Shown here: positions 8,442 through 17,301 of the stretch, piece after piece
How the letters are laid out: each line of letters begins with the position of its first letter
Position numbering within the stretch: position 1 is the first letter of the stretch
Source of the DNA: Pseudoalteromonas sp. S2755
Lineage (GTDB): Bacteria; Pseudomonadota; Gammaproteobacteria; Enterobacterales; Alteromonadaceae
Length of the DNA: 64,000 nucleotides
Reading direction: 5' to 3'
Assembly (NCBI RefSeq): GCF_005886535.1
Contig: NZ_PNDS01000028.1
Location: forward strand, 1 to 64,000
Notes under the pieces: generated by a model
What the model was told of the DNA's origin: nothing
Seen by the model: the letters and a program-made list of their open reading frames with translations, nothing else
The model's database searches: none
Made by a program: the position numbers and the translations under genes

Positions 8442-9755
8442 ATGTCTCAAATTAACGAAACACACGACATCCAATTAAAGAGTTGGGTAGCTAGTGCGAA
8501 TGCGACTGGAACTGATTTCCCTATTCAAAACTTACCTTTTGCAGTATTTCGCCGTAAGAACAGTAACGAAGAATTTCGGGGCGGTGTTGCGATTGGCGAT
8601 CAAGTACTAGATCTTGGCGCTGTTGTTGACGCTAACCTACTTTCAGGTGATGCAGCAGAGGCTGCAGAAGCGGCAAATGCCCCAGCATTAAACGAATTTA
8701 TGGGTATGGGCCAGCAGTACTGGTCAGCACTTCGACTTGCACTTTCTCGTGCATTACGTGAAGGTTCTGAGCTGCAATCAAGCCTAGAAGGCGCATTGGT
8801 TGCACAAGATGATGTGGAATACGCTTTACCTTGCCACATTGGCGATTACACCGACTTTTATACCTCTATCTATCACGCAACAGCGGTAGGTAGCCTGTTC
8901 CGTCCTGATAACCCTCTGCTTCCAAACTATAAATGGGTGCCAATCGGTTATCATGGCCGCTCTTCATCTATTGGTGTTTCAGGTCAAACATTCCCTCGCC
9001 CTAAAGGCCAGACTAAAGCACCTGATGCGGATACGCCATCTTTTGGCCCGTGTAAGCGCCTAGACTACGAACTAGAGCTAGGTATTTACCTTGGTAAAGG
9101 TAATGAACTTGGCGACTCTATCGCAATTAAAGATGCTGAAGATCACGTTTTTGGTTTTTGTTTATTCAATGACTGGTCTGCCCGTGACTTGCAAGCCTGG
9201 GAATATCAACCATTAGGTCCATTCCTTGCGAAAAACTTCGCCTCAACGGTTTCTCCTTGGGTTGTAACCACAGAGGCTCTGGCACCATACCGTACTCAAT
9301 GGCACCGTGATGAAAACGACCCACAACCGCTGGAATACTTAGAATCAACGCAAAACCGCGAGTCTGGTGCTATTGATATTCGCATGGATGTCTTACTAGA
9401 GACTGAAAAAATGCGCAGCGAAGGCGCTAAACCAAGCAAATTGTCTGAATCCAGCTTCAAGCACAGCTATTGGACGGTTGCGCAAATGGTGACACATCAC
9501 ACGGTGAATGGCTGTAACTTTTTACCAGGCGATATGTTAGGTTCGGGTACGCAATCAGGCCCTGAGCACGAAGAAGCGGGTTCATTACTCGAATTATCAC
9601 GTGGCGGCAAAGAAACCATTACTCTAGAAAATGGCGAAGAGCGTAAGTTCTTAGAAGATGGTGATAAAGTAATTATGCGCGGCTGGTGTGAAGCGAATGG
9701 CTATAACCGTATCGGTTTTGGTTCTGTTGAAGGCACAATACTTCCAGCAAAATAA
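8442..9755 (+). CDS. fahA: fumarylacetoacetase
   Basis: FAH hydrolyses fumarylacetoacetate to fumarate and acetoacetate, the last step of tyrosine/homogentisate catabolism. The 437-aa product matches the long eukaryote-like FAH type, with an N-terminal SH3-like part and the C-terminal FAH hydrolase domain. DYTDFY and IYHA give Asp138 and His145, equivalent in spacing to mouse Asp126 and His133. LELGIYLGKGNEL and NDWSARDLQAWEYQPLGPF are typical core segments. The start is ATG 8442 because AAGGAAGG lies 6-8 nt before it; a longer frame from TTG 8415 is unlikely. Its position after hpd fits one degradation pathway. Confidence 0.95.
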   Translation: MSQINETHDIQLKSWVASANATGTDFPIQNLPFAVFRRKNSNEEFRGGVAIGDQVLDLGAVVDANLLSGDAAEAAEAANAPALNEFMGMGQQYWSALRLALSRALREGSELQSSLEGALVAQDDVEYALPCHIGDYTDFYTSIYHATAVGSLFRPDNPLLPNYKWVPIGYHGRSSSIGVSGQTFPRPKGQTKAPDADTPSFGPCKRLDYELELGIYLGKGNELGDSIAIKDAEDHVFGFCLFNDWSARDLQAWEYQPLGPFLAKNFASTVSPWVVTTEALAPYRTQWHRDENDPQPLEYLESTQNRESGAIDIRMDVLLETEKMRSEGAKPSKLSESSFKHSYWTVAQMVTHHTVNGCNFLPGDMLGSGTQSGPEHEEAGSLLELSRGGKETITLENGEERKFLEDGDKVIMRGWCEANGYNRIGFGSVEGTILPAK

Positions 9756-9801
9756 TCGCAATTAATTGTGAGTTAATCGCAATTTTATTTACTTTTAAAT
9801 C

Positions 9802-9830
9802 AAAGGCATGATGATTTCATGCCTTTTTTT
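9802..9830 (+). terminator. rho-independent terminator after fahA
   Basis: AAAGGCATGA and TCATGCCTTT form a 10-bp stem with a 5-nt loop, followed by further Ts. It lies about 46 nt after the fahA stop. Confidence 0.88.
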
Positions 9831-9897
9831 AGTTCTAAAAACTGGAAATTTGACTAAAAATTGTTAGAGTGTAGCGCTGATTTAAATCCGAGGTTGA

Positions 9898-10980
9898 ATG
9901 TTGCAAGTACTCAAGCGCCTATATCTAAGGCTGTTTAAGCCAACTCAATTAATTGTTCGTCAAGACGCAACTGTCAAGATGTGGAAATTGCCATCTTGGG
10001 TTCAAGCTTGCTCGATTTTGATTTTGCTTGCAGTTGCTATGTGGATAGCCAATGCCTCGCTCAAATTACAAGAAAATGGTGACCTGCTCACTAAAGAGCA
10101 ACAAAACTTTGCGCAGCTGCAAGCCAAGTGGCAAGCAGAAAAATCACAGCTTCAAGCACAATTAGCACAGCAAAAAGGCATGCTTGACCAACTGTCACAG
10201 CAGCACAGTGTGCTTGAGTCATTAGTTGACTCGACCCAAACAACTGACGACAACGTAGCGGAAGGTGAGCTAGAAGAAACATCTTCAGACATTGAAAATC
10301 CACAACCAAGCGCTACAGCTGAGTTTGCTCCCCAAGCCAGCCACCTACTCATTCAACAACGACAGCTCAGCGAACAGCTTGGGCAATCATTCAGCGCTGA
10401 AATTGCTGCAATGCAACAATCCATCGATAGTGCAGGATTACAATTATCATCTGATTTCTCAGAAGCGCAAGGTGGTCCCTACTTCCAAGCCGACTTAGAA
10501 TTGGTCGAAGCCAGCTTTATTAATGCCATTGACCAATACGCTGTTTATGCGCAATTATCTACGATGATTGGCCAACTGCCAGATACATTGCCTGTCGCTC
10601 AAGAAAAATATTATGTTTCTAGTGCCTTTGGTTTTCGTAAAGATCCTATCACTGGCCGTCGTGCTTATCATAAAGGTATCGATCTCGCAGGTTGGCACAA
10701 AACACAGATCGTAGCCCCAGCTTCTGGCACCGTTAAACGAGCTGGGAAAAATGGCGGCTATGGCAACTTTATTGAAATTGAACACGCCAATAACATCACC
10801 ACACGCTACGGCCACCTTCACACCATCAAGGTAAAAAAAGGCCAGCAGATCAATAAAGGTGACGTAATTGCACTAATGGGCAGCACAGGAAGAAGTACAG
10901 CGACACACTTGCACTATGAAGTGATTCAAGGTAAAAAACACCTAAACCCAATTAAAATCGCTCGCGCATTCAATAAGTAA
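9898..10980 (+). CDS. M23 (LytM) family peptidoglycan endopeptidase, membrane anchored
   Basis: This 360-aa protein has one membrane anchor near residues 33-53, a coiled-coil region near 55-110 and a C-terminal M23 peptidase domain (about 235-355). The zinc-site residues are intact: HKGID gives His258 and Asp262, GHLH gives His306/His308, and THLHY gives His337/His339. It should cut peptide cross-links of peptidoglycan in the periplasm. The next gene, 37 nt downstream, encodes a bactofilin. M23 peptidase plus bactofilin pairs are known to set cell shape, for example CcmA with Csd proteins in Helicobacter, so a shape or local wall-remodelling role is inferred. Confidence 0.9.
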   Translation: MLQVLKRLYLRLFKPTQLIVRQDATVKMWKLPSWVQACSILILLAVAMWIANASLKLQENGDLLTKEQQNFAQLQAKWQAEKSQLQAQLAQQKGMLDQLSQQHSVLESLVDSTQTTDDNVAEGELEETSSDIENPQPSATAEFAPQASHLLIQQRQLSEQLGQSFSAEIAAMQQSIDSAGLQLSSDFSEAQGGPYFQADLELVEASFINAIDQYAVYAQLSTMIGQLPDTLPVAQEKYYVSSAFGFRKDPITGRRAYHKGIDLAGWHKTQIVAPASGTVKRAGKNGGYGNFIEIEHANNITTRYGHLHTIKVKKGQQINKGDVIALMGSTGRSTATHLHYEVIQGKKHLNPIKIARAFNK

Positions 10981-11017
10981 CATCTAATTGCAATTACGCT
11001 GCGATAGTGAGGCATTC

Positions 11018-11413
11018 GTGTTTAACTCTTTTAAAAACCAACGAAACGACGTCCCAGCTATTATTGCTCATAGCACTAAAGTCACGGGCGATATTGTCTG
11101 TGAAGGTGAACTGCAATTAGATGGCACCGTCCATGGCAATCTCGACATCGAAAAACTAATCATCGGCAATAAAGGTTTAGTACAAGGTAATATCCAAGCC
11201 AATGAGCTGACTATATTAGGCAAAGTGGAAGGTGATATTAAGGCTAAACAAGTCACGCTGCTTCCCAGCGCTCAAGTTTTTGGCAACATCGAACACGAAA
11301 CCCTAACGATCGAAGCCGGTGCGCACGTCGATGGAAAACTAACACACCGTAATGAGCGAGCCAATAACGTCACGGCAATTGACTCTGCTGACGATCAAAC
11401 TATAAACAATTAA
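11018..11413 (+). CDS. bactofilin (polymerising cytoskeletal protein)
   Basis: This 131-aa protein shows the bactofilin repeat pattern of short beta strands, for example GDIVCEGELQLDGTVHGNL and VEGDIKAKQVTLLPSAQVFG, forming a right-handed beta helix. Bactofilins polymerise without nucleotide at the membrane. The start is taken as GTG 11018 because GTGAGG lies 5 nt upstream. The longer frame from TTG 10988 adds unrelated residues. It follows the M23 peptidase gene and is probably co-transcribed. Its stop overlaps by 4 nt the stop region of the convergent DUF4442 gene. Confidence 0.9.
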   Translation: MFNSFKNQRNDVPAIIAHSTKVTGDIVCEGELQLDGTVHGNLDIEKLIIGNKGLVQGNIQANELTILGKVEGDIKAKQVTLLPSAQVFGNIEHETLTIEAGAHVDGKLTHRNERANNVTAIDSADDQTINN

Positions 11414-11880
11414 GATCTTCTCGCGCTGATATACATGTTAATGTCGGCGTGAAATACCTTCTCTCCTGCAGTATTAAAAACCTCCACTGGCACAATCAGC
11501 TCTTCTTTATCTTGCCATGCTCTTGGGTACTCTATTTGCGCCACGGCATGCAGATCGGTCTCGGCTTTGGCTAAATATTGCACTGACATCCCCTTTGGGA
11601 TCCAGCGGTGGGTTTTATGATCGATGGTTGCGTCTGTCATGACTCCAGCACATAGCTCCGCAAGATTACACTGTGCAATCGCATGAACCGTACCTATGTG
11701 GTTATGAATGGCTTTACGGTTGCGAATGGTCGCCCTACAAACGCCGGGCTTCAATTGTGTGATTTTAGGCTTGATGGTACCAAAGTAAGGAGCTTTACGA
11801 CATACCGCCTTACTAAACATCCATTTACCAAATGGCAACCAACTCATCCTTTTATAAATTTTTAAAAGTGGTGCAGACAT
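11410..11880 (-). CDS. DUF4442 hotdog-fold protein
   Basis: This 156-aa protein belongs to the DUF4442 group, predicted to have a thioesterase-like hotdog fold. The segment HNHIGTVHAIAQCNLAELCA is the family's characteristic helix region. No substrate is established. The gene converges on bactofilin, and the two reading frames overlap at their 3' ends by 4 nt, leaving no room for a terminator between them. Confidence 0.82.
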   Translation of the reverse strand: MSAPLLKIYKRMSWLPFGKWMFSKAVCRKAPYFGTIKPKITQLKPGVCRATIRNRKAIHNHIGTVHAIAQCNLAELCAGVMTDATIDHKTHRWIPKGMSVQYLAKAETDLHAVAQIEYPRAWQDKEELIVPVEVFNTAGEKVFHADINMYISARRS

Positions 11881-12043
11881 AAGATTTTTCTATAATGATT
11901 TTGCTTAAAATTAACACATCTGACCAGTTAATCAACCATCTACAATTATCAGCGAATAAAATATCTTAAAAATTTGCTAAATCGGCGCTTTGTCCTGTTT
12001 TTTCTCGTTCTCCACAATACAATAGCGACCAAAAGGAGACGCC

Positions 12044-13222
12044 ATGACCCAATCAAACTCAAAAGCACTGATTTTTATTCTCGCTTTACTTGTTATCTTT
12101 TGCCCTTTAGGTATCGATCTCTATCTACCTGCATTTGTGGATATGCAGGCCAGTCTTCAAGTATCGGAAAGCCAAATTCAACAAACAGTGAGTATATATA
12201 TGCTAGCCGTGGGTCTTGGACAGTTGATAGCAGGTCCGCTTGCGGATAAATATGGTCGTAAGCCGATTGCGCTAGTTGGAATAATTTTATTTGCGCTTGG
12301 TGCTATAATGGCAAGCTATGCCTCCACTTGGCCTCTCATGATGGTAGCTCGAGTGCTGCAAGGCTTGGGGGCGTGTGCTACTTTTGTCAGCGCCTTTGCT
12401 ATTGTTCGTGATAGTTTTGGGCACAAAGGCAGTGGCCAAATGATCACTTACCTCAATGGTATTGTATGTTTTATCCCAGCGTTAGCGCCAATTTTAGGTG
12501 CGTGGCTCACTGTCGAATTTGGCTGGCAGAGTAATTTTAGTTTTTTGTTTGGCTTTGCCGTTCTTGGCCTCATCTTAGTTTCTCTTATCTATAAGGAGAC
12601 TCGCCCCGAAGATACACATTACAGCGGTCATATCCTCGATTTGAGACGTTTTAAGCCAATGCTCAGTAGCACAACTTTCTTATACAATGCCGCCTTAACA
12701 ATGCTTGGTATGGCAGCAATGCTGGTATTTGTGATTTCGGCTCCGGGGTGGATCATGGCAAAAATGGGCGGCAGTGTTTCCGACTTTACCTTTTGGTTTA
12801 CTGGCAACGCGGCGTTGAGTATTGTCGCAAGTTTTGTTGCTCCCCACTTCATCAAACGCAATAGCCAAAAGTCATTAACTTTCGGCCTCGCCGTTTTTAG
12901 CTTTAGTGGTCTGTTGTTACTGGCTTTGCCACAAACTGAAATAGCGCATTTTGTACTGCCAATGTATATGGCATCAGTTGGCTTTGCATTTACGATTGGA
13001 GCAGCCGCTGGTAAAGCCTTATCTGGATTTGCTAAACAAGCTGGGACTGCCTCAGCGTTGATTGGAGTATTACAGATGAGTGGTGCGGGGGTACTTGCAA
13101 CCATGACGCAACCACTGTTATTGGATGCCCCCATGCAACTAGCCCTGCACTTATTACTGGCGTTACCTTTCTTACTATTACTGGCTACGAAGCATCGCCA
13201 CCAGCTTCACAGTGCAGCTTAA
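12044..13222 (+). CDS. Bcr/CflA-type MFS multidrug efflux transporter
   Basis: This is a 392-aa inner-membrane MFS transporter with about 12 hydrophobic helices. It has the DHA1 motif A in the loop between helices 2 and 3 (GPLADKYGRKPIALVG) and the Bcr-like start FCPLGIDLYLPAF. Family members export drugs such as bicyclomycin, or sulfonamides and cysteine-type solutes, by proton antiport. AAGGAG lies 7 nt upstream of the ATG. It is divergent from the DUF4442 gene and appears monocistronic. The true substrate is not known. Confidence 0.9.
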   Translation: MTQSNSKALIFILALLVIFCPLGIDLYLPAFVDMQASLQVSESQIQQTVSIYMLAVGLGQLIAGPLADKYGRKPIALVGIILFALGAIMASYASTWPLMMVARVLQGLGACATFVSAFAIVRDSFGHKGSGQMITYLNGIVCFIPALAPILGAWLTVEFGWQSNFSFLFGFAVLGLILVSLIYKETRPEDTHYSGHILDLRRFKPMLSSTTFLYNAALTMLGMAAMLVFVISAPGWIMAKMGGSVSDFTFWFTGNAALSIVASFVAPHFIKRNSQKSLTFGLAVFSFSGLLLLALPQTEIAHFVLPMYMASVGFAFTIGAAAGKALSGFAKQAGTASALIGVLQMSGAGVLATMTQPLLLDAPMQLALHLLLALPFLLLLATKHRHQLHSAA

Positions 13223-13275
13223 TTAGAATTGATATAATAGCAATTATTAATACAGTTCCTTTATCAATAACTACG

Positions 13276-13309
13276 ATGTATGGTTAGACGTCCTGTCATA
13301 ACCATACAT
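13276..13309. terminator. hairpin after the MFS gene, GTCCTG loop
   Basis: ATGTATGGTTA pairs perfectly with TAACCATACAT (11 bp). The loop itself contains GAC-GTCCT-GTC, which can extend the hairpin. It has no T-run. The inner hairpin resembles those in the repeat elements at 20384 and 20987, so it may be a repeat rather than a terminator. Confidence 0.4.
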
Positions 13310-13463
13310 TATATTAAAGTAATTAAATATTCTTATTAATTCCACAAATCTGCATAATTTACTCTTTACGAGTTCTTGTTATTGGTTATATGCTAATCAT
13401 CGTTAAAAAGTTGTTAGCTTTTATTAACAATAATATTCACGCAATGTAACTGAGAAAATAACA

Positions 13464-15302
13464 ATGAAATTAAACAAGTTAACTGGGGCACTACTTATCG
13501 CAGGCGCTTGTGCTATGTCACAAGCACAGGCATCTGACGATCGATACATCATTCAGGTCGATAACTCGAAAAAAGGCGTCGTAAAAGCACTTGCTAAAAA
13601 GCTTGGCGCTGAGCTGCACGTTGATAGCGATGGCTTCTTCGCTGCAACTTTTACTGGCAAAGATCTTAGTCAAGTAAAAGGCTTATTAAACAACCCACAC
13701 ATCAAACTCGTTGAAGCAGACCAAAAGCGCTACCCACTGGGGATTTATAACGACGACGCAGGTAACCCAATGCAGCAACAGGTTACACCGTATGCGGTGT
13801 ACCAATCACAAGCAAATCAACTGACTTTCGATGCGAACGCAGGCATGAAAGTATGTGTGATTGACTCAGGTCTTGACCAATCAAATCCTGATTTCATTTG
13901 GGGTAATATCACCGGTGATAATGACAGCGGCACAGGTAATTGGTATGAAAATGGCGGTCCACACGGCACACACGTAGCCGGTACTATCGGTGCTGCTGAC
14001 AATAATATTGGTGTCATCGGCATGGCACCTGGCGTGCCAATGCACATTATTAAAGTATTTAACGCAGAAGGTTGGGGCTACTCTTCTGACCTTGCTCACG
14101 CAGCAAACCTATGCTCACAAGCAGGTGCAAACATCATCAATATGAGTTTGGGTGGCGGTGGCTCAAATAATACAGAATCAAACGCATTTGAAAACTTCCG
14201 TAATGCTGGTGGCTTAGTGGTTGCGGCAGCTGGTAACGATGGCAACAATGTTCGTTCATATCCTGCAGGCTACCCTTCAGTAATGATGATCGGTGCAAAC
14301 GATGCAGATAATCAAATTGCAGACTTTTCTCAGTATCCAAGCTGTACTTCTGGTCGTGGAAAACGCGCGACTAACGACGAGCATATTTGTGTAGAGGTAA
14401 CTGCAGGCGGTGTTGATACACTTTCAACTTACCCAGCAGATATGGCAACTTCTTCAAGCATGACTGCTGACGGTGCGGCGTTTGCAAGTTCAGCAATGGA
14501 AAACAGTGGTAGCGCGTCAGGCCCGCTTTACTTTATGGGCACAGCTGAAACAACCAATGGTGCTGCAAACGGTAAGGTATGCCTAATTGACCGTGGTAAT
14601 ATTTCATTCCACGATAAAGTAGCAAACTGCGAAGCATCTGGTGGTATCGGCGCGATTATCGTAAATAATGAAGCTGGCATGCTATACGGCACTTTAGGTG
14701 ATACTAACAGCACATCAATCCCAGCGGTTGGCGCTGCATTTGAAGATCGTACTGCGTTAATAGCCGCTACAAACGCGAACATCAGCATTGGTACGAGTGA
14801 TTATGGCTTAATGAGCGGCACGTCAATGGCAACTCCTGCTGTTGCAGGTCTTGCAGCATTGGTGTGGTCTAACCACCCAGAGTGTACTGGTGAAGAAATC
14901 CGAAGTGCATTAAAAGCAACCGCAGCAGATGCAGGCGCCGCGGGTAAAGACGTGTACTTTGGTTACGGTATCGTTAAAGTAGCAGATGCGAGCGCTTACT
15001 TAACCGCTAACGGTTGTGCTGGTGGCGGTACAGGTTCAGGTGACGGTGATAACACGACAAGCGTTGAGCTTTCAGCTTCGGGTTATAAGCAAAAAGGTAA
15101 CAGTTATGTTGACTTAAGCTGGAACGGTGCAAGCACGTCACAAGTCGATATTTATCGTAACGGTAGTAAAATTGTCACAACTAGCAATGATAATAGTCAT
15201 ACAGACAGCATCAGTGTTAAAGGCGGCGGTACATACGGCTACCAAGTGTGCGAACAAGGTAGCACTGCGGCCTGTTCAGCAACACAAACTGTTGTGTTTT
15301 AA
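13464..15302 (+). CDS. secreted S8 subtilisin-like serine protease
   Basis: This is a 612-aa exported protease. The signal peptide ends near AQA/SDD (residue 24), followed by a propeptide to about 105. The S8 catalytic triad is Asp134 (VIDSG), His167 (HGTHVAG) and Ser454 (GTSMATPAVAG), with oxyanion Asn258 (AAAGND). A PA-type insertion lies between about 330 and 430 (GKVCLIDRGNISF, GAIIVNN). After a glycine-rich linker near 520, the C-terminal ~80 residues form a fibronectin-III-like or similar beta domain. It probably degrades extracellular protein, which fits the neighbouring peptide transporter physiologically. A good terminator follows. Deseasin-like secreted proteases are common in Pseudoalteromonas. 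Confidence 0.93.
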   Translation: MKLNKLTGALLIAGACAMSQAQASDDRYIIQVDNSKKGVVKALAKKLGAELHVDSDGFFAATFTGKDLSQVKGLLNNPHIKLVEADQKRYPLGIYNDDAGNPMQQQVTPYAVYQSQANQLTFDANAGMKVCVIDSGLDQSNPDFIWGNITGDNDSGTGNWYENGGPHGTHVAGTIGAADNNIGVIGMAPGVPMHIIKVFNAEGWGYSSDLAHAANLCSQAGANIINMSLGGGGSNNTESNAFENFRNAGGLVVAAAGNDGNNVRSYPAGYPSVMMIGANDADNQIADFSQYPSCTSGRGKRATNDEHICVEVTAGGVDTLSTYPADMATSSSMTADGAAFASSAMENSGSASGPLYFMGTAETTNGAANGKVCLIDRGNISFHDKVANCEASGGIGAIIVNNEAGMLYGTLGDTNSTSIPAVGAAFEDRTALIAATNANISIGTSDYGLMSGTSMATPAVAGLAALVWSNHPECTGEEIRSALKATAADAGAAGKDVYFGYGIVKVADASAYLTANGCAGGGTGSGDGDNTTSVELSASGYKQKGNSYVDLSWNGASTSQVDIYRNGSKIVTTSNDNSHTDSISVKGGGTYGYQVCEQGSTAACSATQTVVF

Positions 15303-15319
15303 CTCCCAACCAATTCAAG

Positions 15320-15348
15320 AATGCCAGTCTTTTGATTGGCATTTTTTA
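15320..15348 (+). terminator. rho-independent terminator of the subtilisin gene
   Basis: AATGCCAGTC and GATTGGCATT form a 10-bp stem (one G-T pair) with a TTTT loop, followed by TTTTATT. It begins 18 nt after the stop codon. Confidence 0.9.
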
Positions 15349-15505
15349 TTCTACTACTCTCCCCCACCTTTTGTTGATAGCTTGTTCAGCTCCCTCTTTA
15401 GATCTGGATAAAACGGGTAAGCTAGTAACCACAGAGATTTGTTCATTTCCATTTCACTTCTACACTCTATAATGGATTTGGACAGTCACAGAAGGAGTTC
15501 ATAAA

Positions 15506-16378
15506 ATGAGTACATCGGGTTATACCCCACCTAAAGTTTGGCAGTGGCCATGGCAAAGTGGCGATGGTAGTAAATTCGCAAATATCAACCGCCCTACTGC
15601 AGGCGCAAGATTCGAAAAGTCCCTACCGCAAGGCAAACACCCGTTACAACTCTACTCCCTCGCAACCCCAAACGGCGTGAAAGTGACTATCTTGCTAGAA
15701 GAGCTTTTAGCAGCCGGGGTAAAAGAAGCAGAATATGATGCCTTTTTAATTAATATCATGGAAGGTGAGCAATTTAGCTCAGGGTTCGTTGCACTTAATC
15801 CAAATTCTAAGATCCCCGCGTTATTAGATACCAGCACCAAGGAACCTACCAAAATCTTTGAGTCTGGCTCAATTTTGCTTTATTTAGCTGAAAAGTTCCA
15901 AAGGTTTATTCCACAAGATCCCACAAAACGCACCGAGTGCCTCAACTGGTTATTTTGGCAAATGGGGGCTGCGCCGCTTCTTGGTGGTGGATTTGGTCAC
16001 TTCTATGCCTACGCACCCGAGCACTACGAATATCCAATCAACCGCTACACGATGGAAGTGAAGCGCCAACTGGATTTACTGAATCAACATTTAGCCACAA
16101 GAGAATATATTTGTGGCGATGAATACACTATCGCTGATATAGCAATCTGGCCGTGGTATGGCGTGCTAGCCCAAGGACACCTATATGATGCGGCAGAGTT
16201 TTTAGACGTTAATGGCTATGAACACGTGATCCGATGGGCAGGACTCATCGCCTCAAGAGAAGCGGTCAAACGCGGAAAAATGGTAAATAAAACATGGGGA
16301 GAGCCTCATGAGCAGCTTCATGAAAGACACGACGCCAGCGACTTTGATACCAACACCCAAGATAAATTAGAGCTATAG
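15506..16378 (+). CDS. yghU: YghU-like glutathione S-transferase / disulfide-bond oxidoreductase
   Basis: This 290-aa cytoplasmic protein has the YghU-specific N-terminal extension (TPPKVWQWP, NINRPTAGARFEK, LPQGKHPLQLYSLATPNG), a thioredoxin-like GST domain (about 50-135) and an all-helical C-terminal domain with GDEYTIADIAIWPWYG. YghU binds two glutathione molecules and reduces disulfides and organic peroxides. AAGGAG precedes the ATG by 8-9 nt. It marks the left border of the accessory island: every gene from 16596 to 20022 runs on the opposite strand. Confidence 0.92.
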   Translation: MSTSGYTPPKVWQWPWQSGDGSKFANINRPTAGARFEKSLPQGKHPLQLYSLATPNGVKVTILLEELLAAGVKEAEYDAFLINIMEGEQFSSGFVALNPNSKIPALLDTSTKEPTKIFESGSILLYLAEKFQRFIPQDPTKRTECLNWLFWQMGAAPLLGGGFGHFYAYAPEHYEYPINRYTMEVKRQLDLLNQHLATREYICGDEYTIADIAIWPWYGVLAQGHLYDAAEFLDVNGYEHVIRWAGLIASREAVKRGKMVNKTWGEPHEQLHERHDASDFDTNTQDKLEL

Positions 16379-16426
16379 CCTTACCTTGGTTTAATTCTTG
16401 GTTTAACAAGGGTTAGCCTTATCTTT

Positions 16427-16458
16427 CGGGTTTGATTAATCAGATTTAATCAAACCCG
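16427..16458. terminator. perfect 13-bp hairpin after yghU
   Basis: CGGGTTTGATTAA and TTAATCAAACCCG pair perfectly around 6 nt, about 48 nt after the yghU stop. It has no T-run on either strand, so termination is possible but not certain. The remaining sequence 16459-16595 shows nothing clear. Confidence 0.45.
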
Positions 16459-16595
16459 ATTGTCTGTGTATCAGAAAAGAATAGTGTTAGCACCTTGCTA
16501 GAAGCGTAAAACGCTTTGGTGGTATTCTTCAACGGATTTGTAGCACTTTAGTCAGCACTTTCTTATTAGAGCGTCGAACACATCTGCATTAGTGT

Positions 16596-16961
16596 TTACC
16601 CAAAGATATGAAATCCACTATGTAATCTTCCGACGAACGCGACTAAACCGCTTCCCATTATCACACCTATCAGAAGCGTTCCGAAAATAAGACATACATA
16701 GAGTAGTGTCCAAGCACTGGAAACTTTTGACCCCGCCTGCTCCTCTGAAGTATTGTCGAAACATCGGTAGATTCTACGCAGGCTTCTTTCCACCCCAAAA
16801 ACAGTGCCACCGATCAAGCCAAAAAGCAGTGCGACCGCGAAAGTAATAACCCGATACTCTGCATTATCAAAACCATCCCATAAAAGAATAGTCCCATTGA
16901 TCAAAGCTAACCCAGTACAACCCCATGAGGCAAGTAGATAGATTGTCAGCATGCGTGTCAT
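16596..16961 (-). CDS. small membrane protein of unknown function in the cassette island
   Basis: I do not recognise this 121-aa protein. It has three hydrophobic segments (about 5-25, 36-56 and 85-112) and a charged middle (SLRRIYRCFDNTSEEQAGSK), so it should sit in the inner membrane. It is the distal gene of the cassette array. Its ATG overlaps by ATGA the stop of a frameshifted GNAT remnant, which suggests that a deletion brought the two together or that they were once translationally coupled. No attC-like site is visible downstream of it. A later start at the ATG 16952 is possible. Confidence 0.6.
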   Translation of the reverse strand: MTRMLTIYLLASWGCTGLALINGTILLWDGFDNAEYRVITFAVALLFGLIGGTVFGVERSLRRIYRCFDNTSEEQAGSKVSSAWTLLYVCLIFGTLLIGVIMGSGLVAFVGRLHSGFHIFG

Positions 16962-17154
16962 TGATTACCTACTTCGGAGAAATGACTATTGAAAAAGTCT
17001 ATTAGCGCTAACGATTGTACTTCAGTTTTATATCCTTCAATATCGTAAAACTTAACCACGTTTTCGTCGGAAAAATAGCTAACAAAGCAAGACTGTTATC
17101 TCTTGATAGCTTATTAAGAATTAACCGAGATGTTTCTAATTCTGGAAATTTCAC
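16958..17154 (-). pseudogene. decayed GNAT N-acetyltransferase (RimJ/RimL-like), frameshifted and truncated
   Basis: From GTG 17154 the frame reads MKFPELETSRLILNKL and continues to LLAIF, then shifts. If one T is restored in the T5 run at about 17074-17078, the next frame continues SDENVVKFYDIEGYK and ALIDFFNSHF to a TGA at 16958. Together this is the N-terminal ~65 residues of a RimJ/RimL-type acetyltransferase, normally about 170 aa. The acetyl-CoA binding part is missing. It begins 16 nt after the core of attC1, the usual place for a cassette gene. So I read it as a dead cassette with one indel and a 3' deletion. Confidence 0.65.
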
Positions 17155-17169
17155 CTAAATTCTCTTTGA

Positions 17170-17296
17170 ATTAACGTCCGCATTAAGGTGTGAGCAACGC
17201 TACCACCCTACCTAAACCATTGTGCCGTAAACACTAAATTCAAAGCAAACCGAAAATACAAAGCGTTGGGAATCCGTCTTAAACGCTTTGTTAACT
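17170..17296 (-). repeat. integron attC site 1 (VCR-like, ~127 nt)
   Basis: On the minus strand the site starts AGTTAACAAAGCG and ends GCGGACGTTAAT. Its arms are imperfect complements: the left arm contains TTTAAG and CCCAACGC, the right arm GCGTTGCTCACACCTTAA. A central part includes TTTAGTGTTTACGGC, which resembles Vibrio cholerae repeat-type attC sites. It lies directly behind the stop of the HEPN gene (6 nt). Orientation matches minus-strand cassettes, with attC downstream of the gene. Confidence 0.8.
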
Positions 17297-17301
17297 AGCA
17301 C

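Noticed and set aside
16427..16458. 13-bp perfect hairpin considered as a fifth attC
   Set aside because: It is a perfect simple palindrome without core sites or bulges; attC sites here are imperfect, longer or carry RYYYAAC/GTTRRRY ends.
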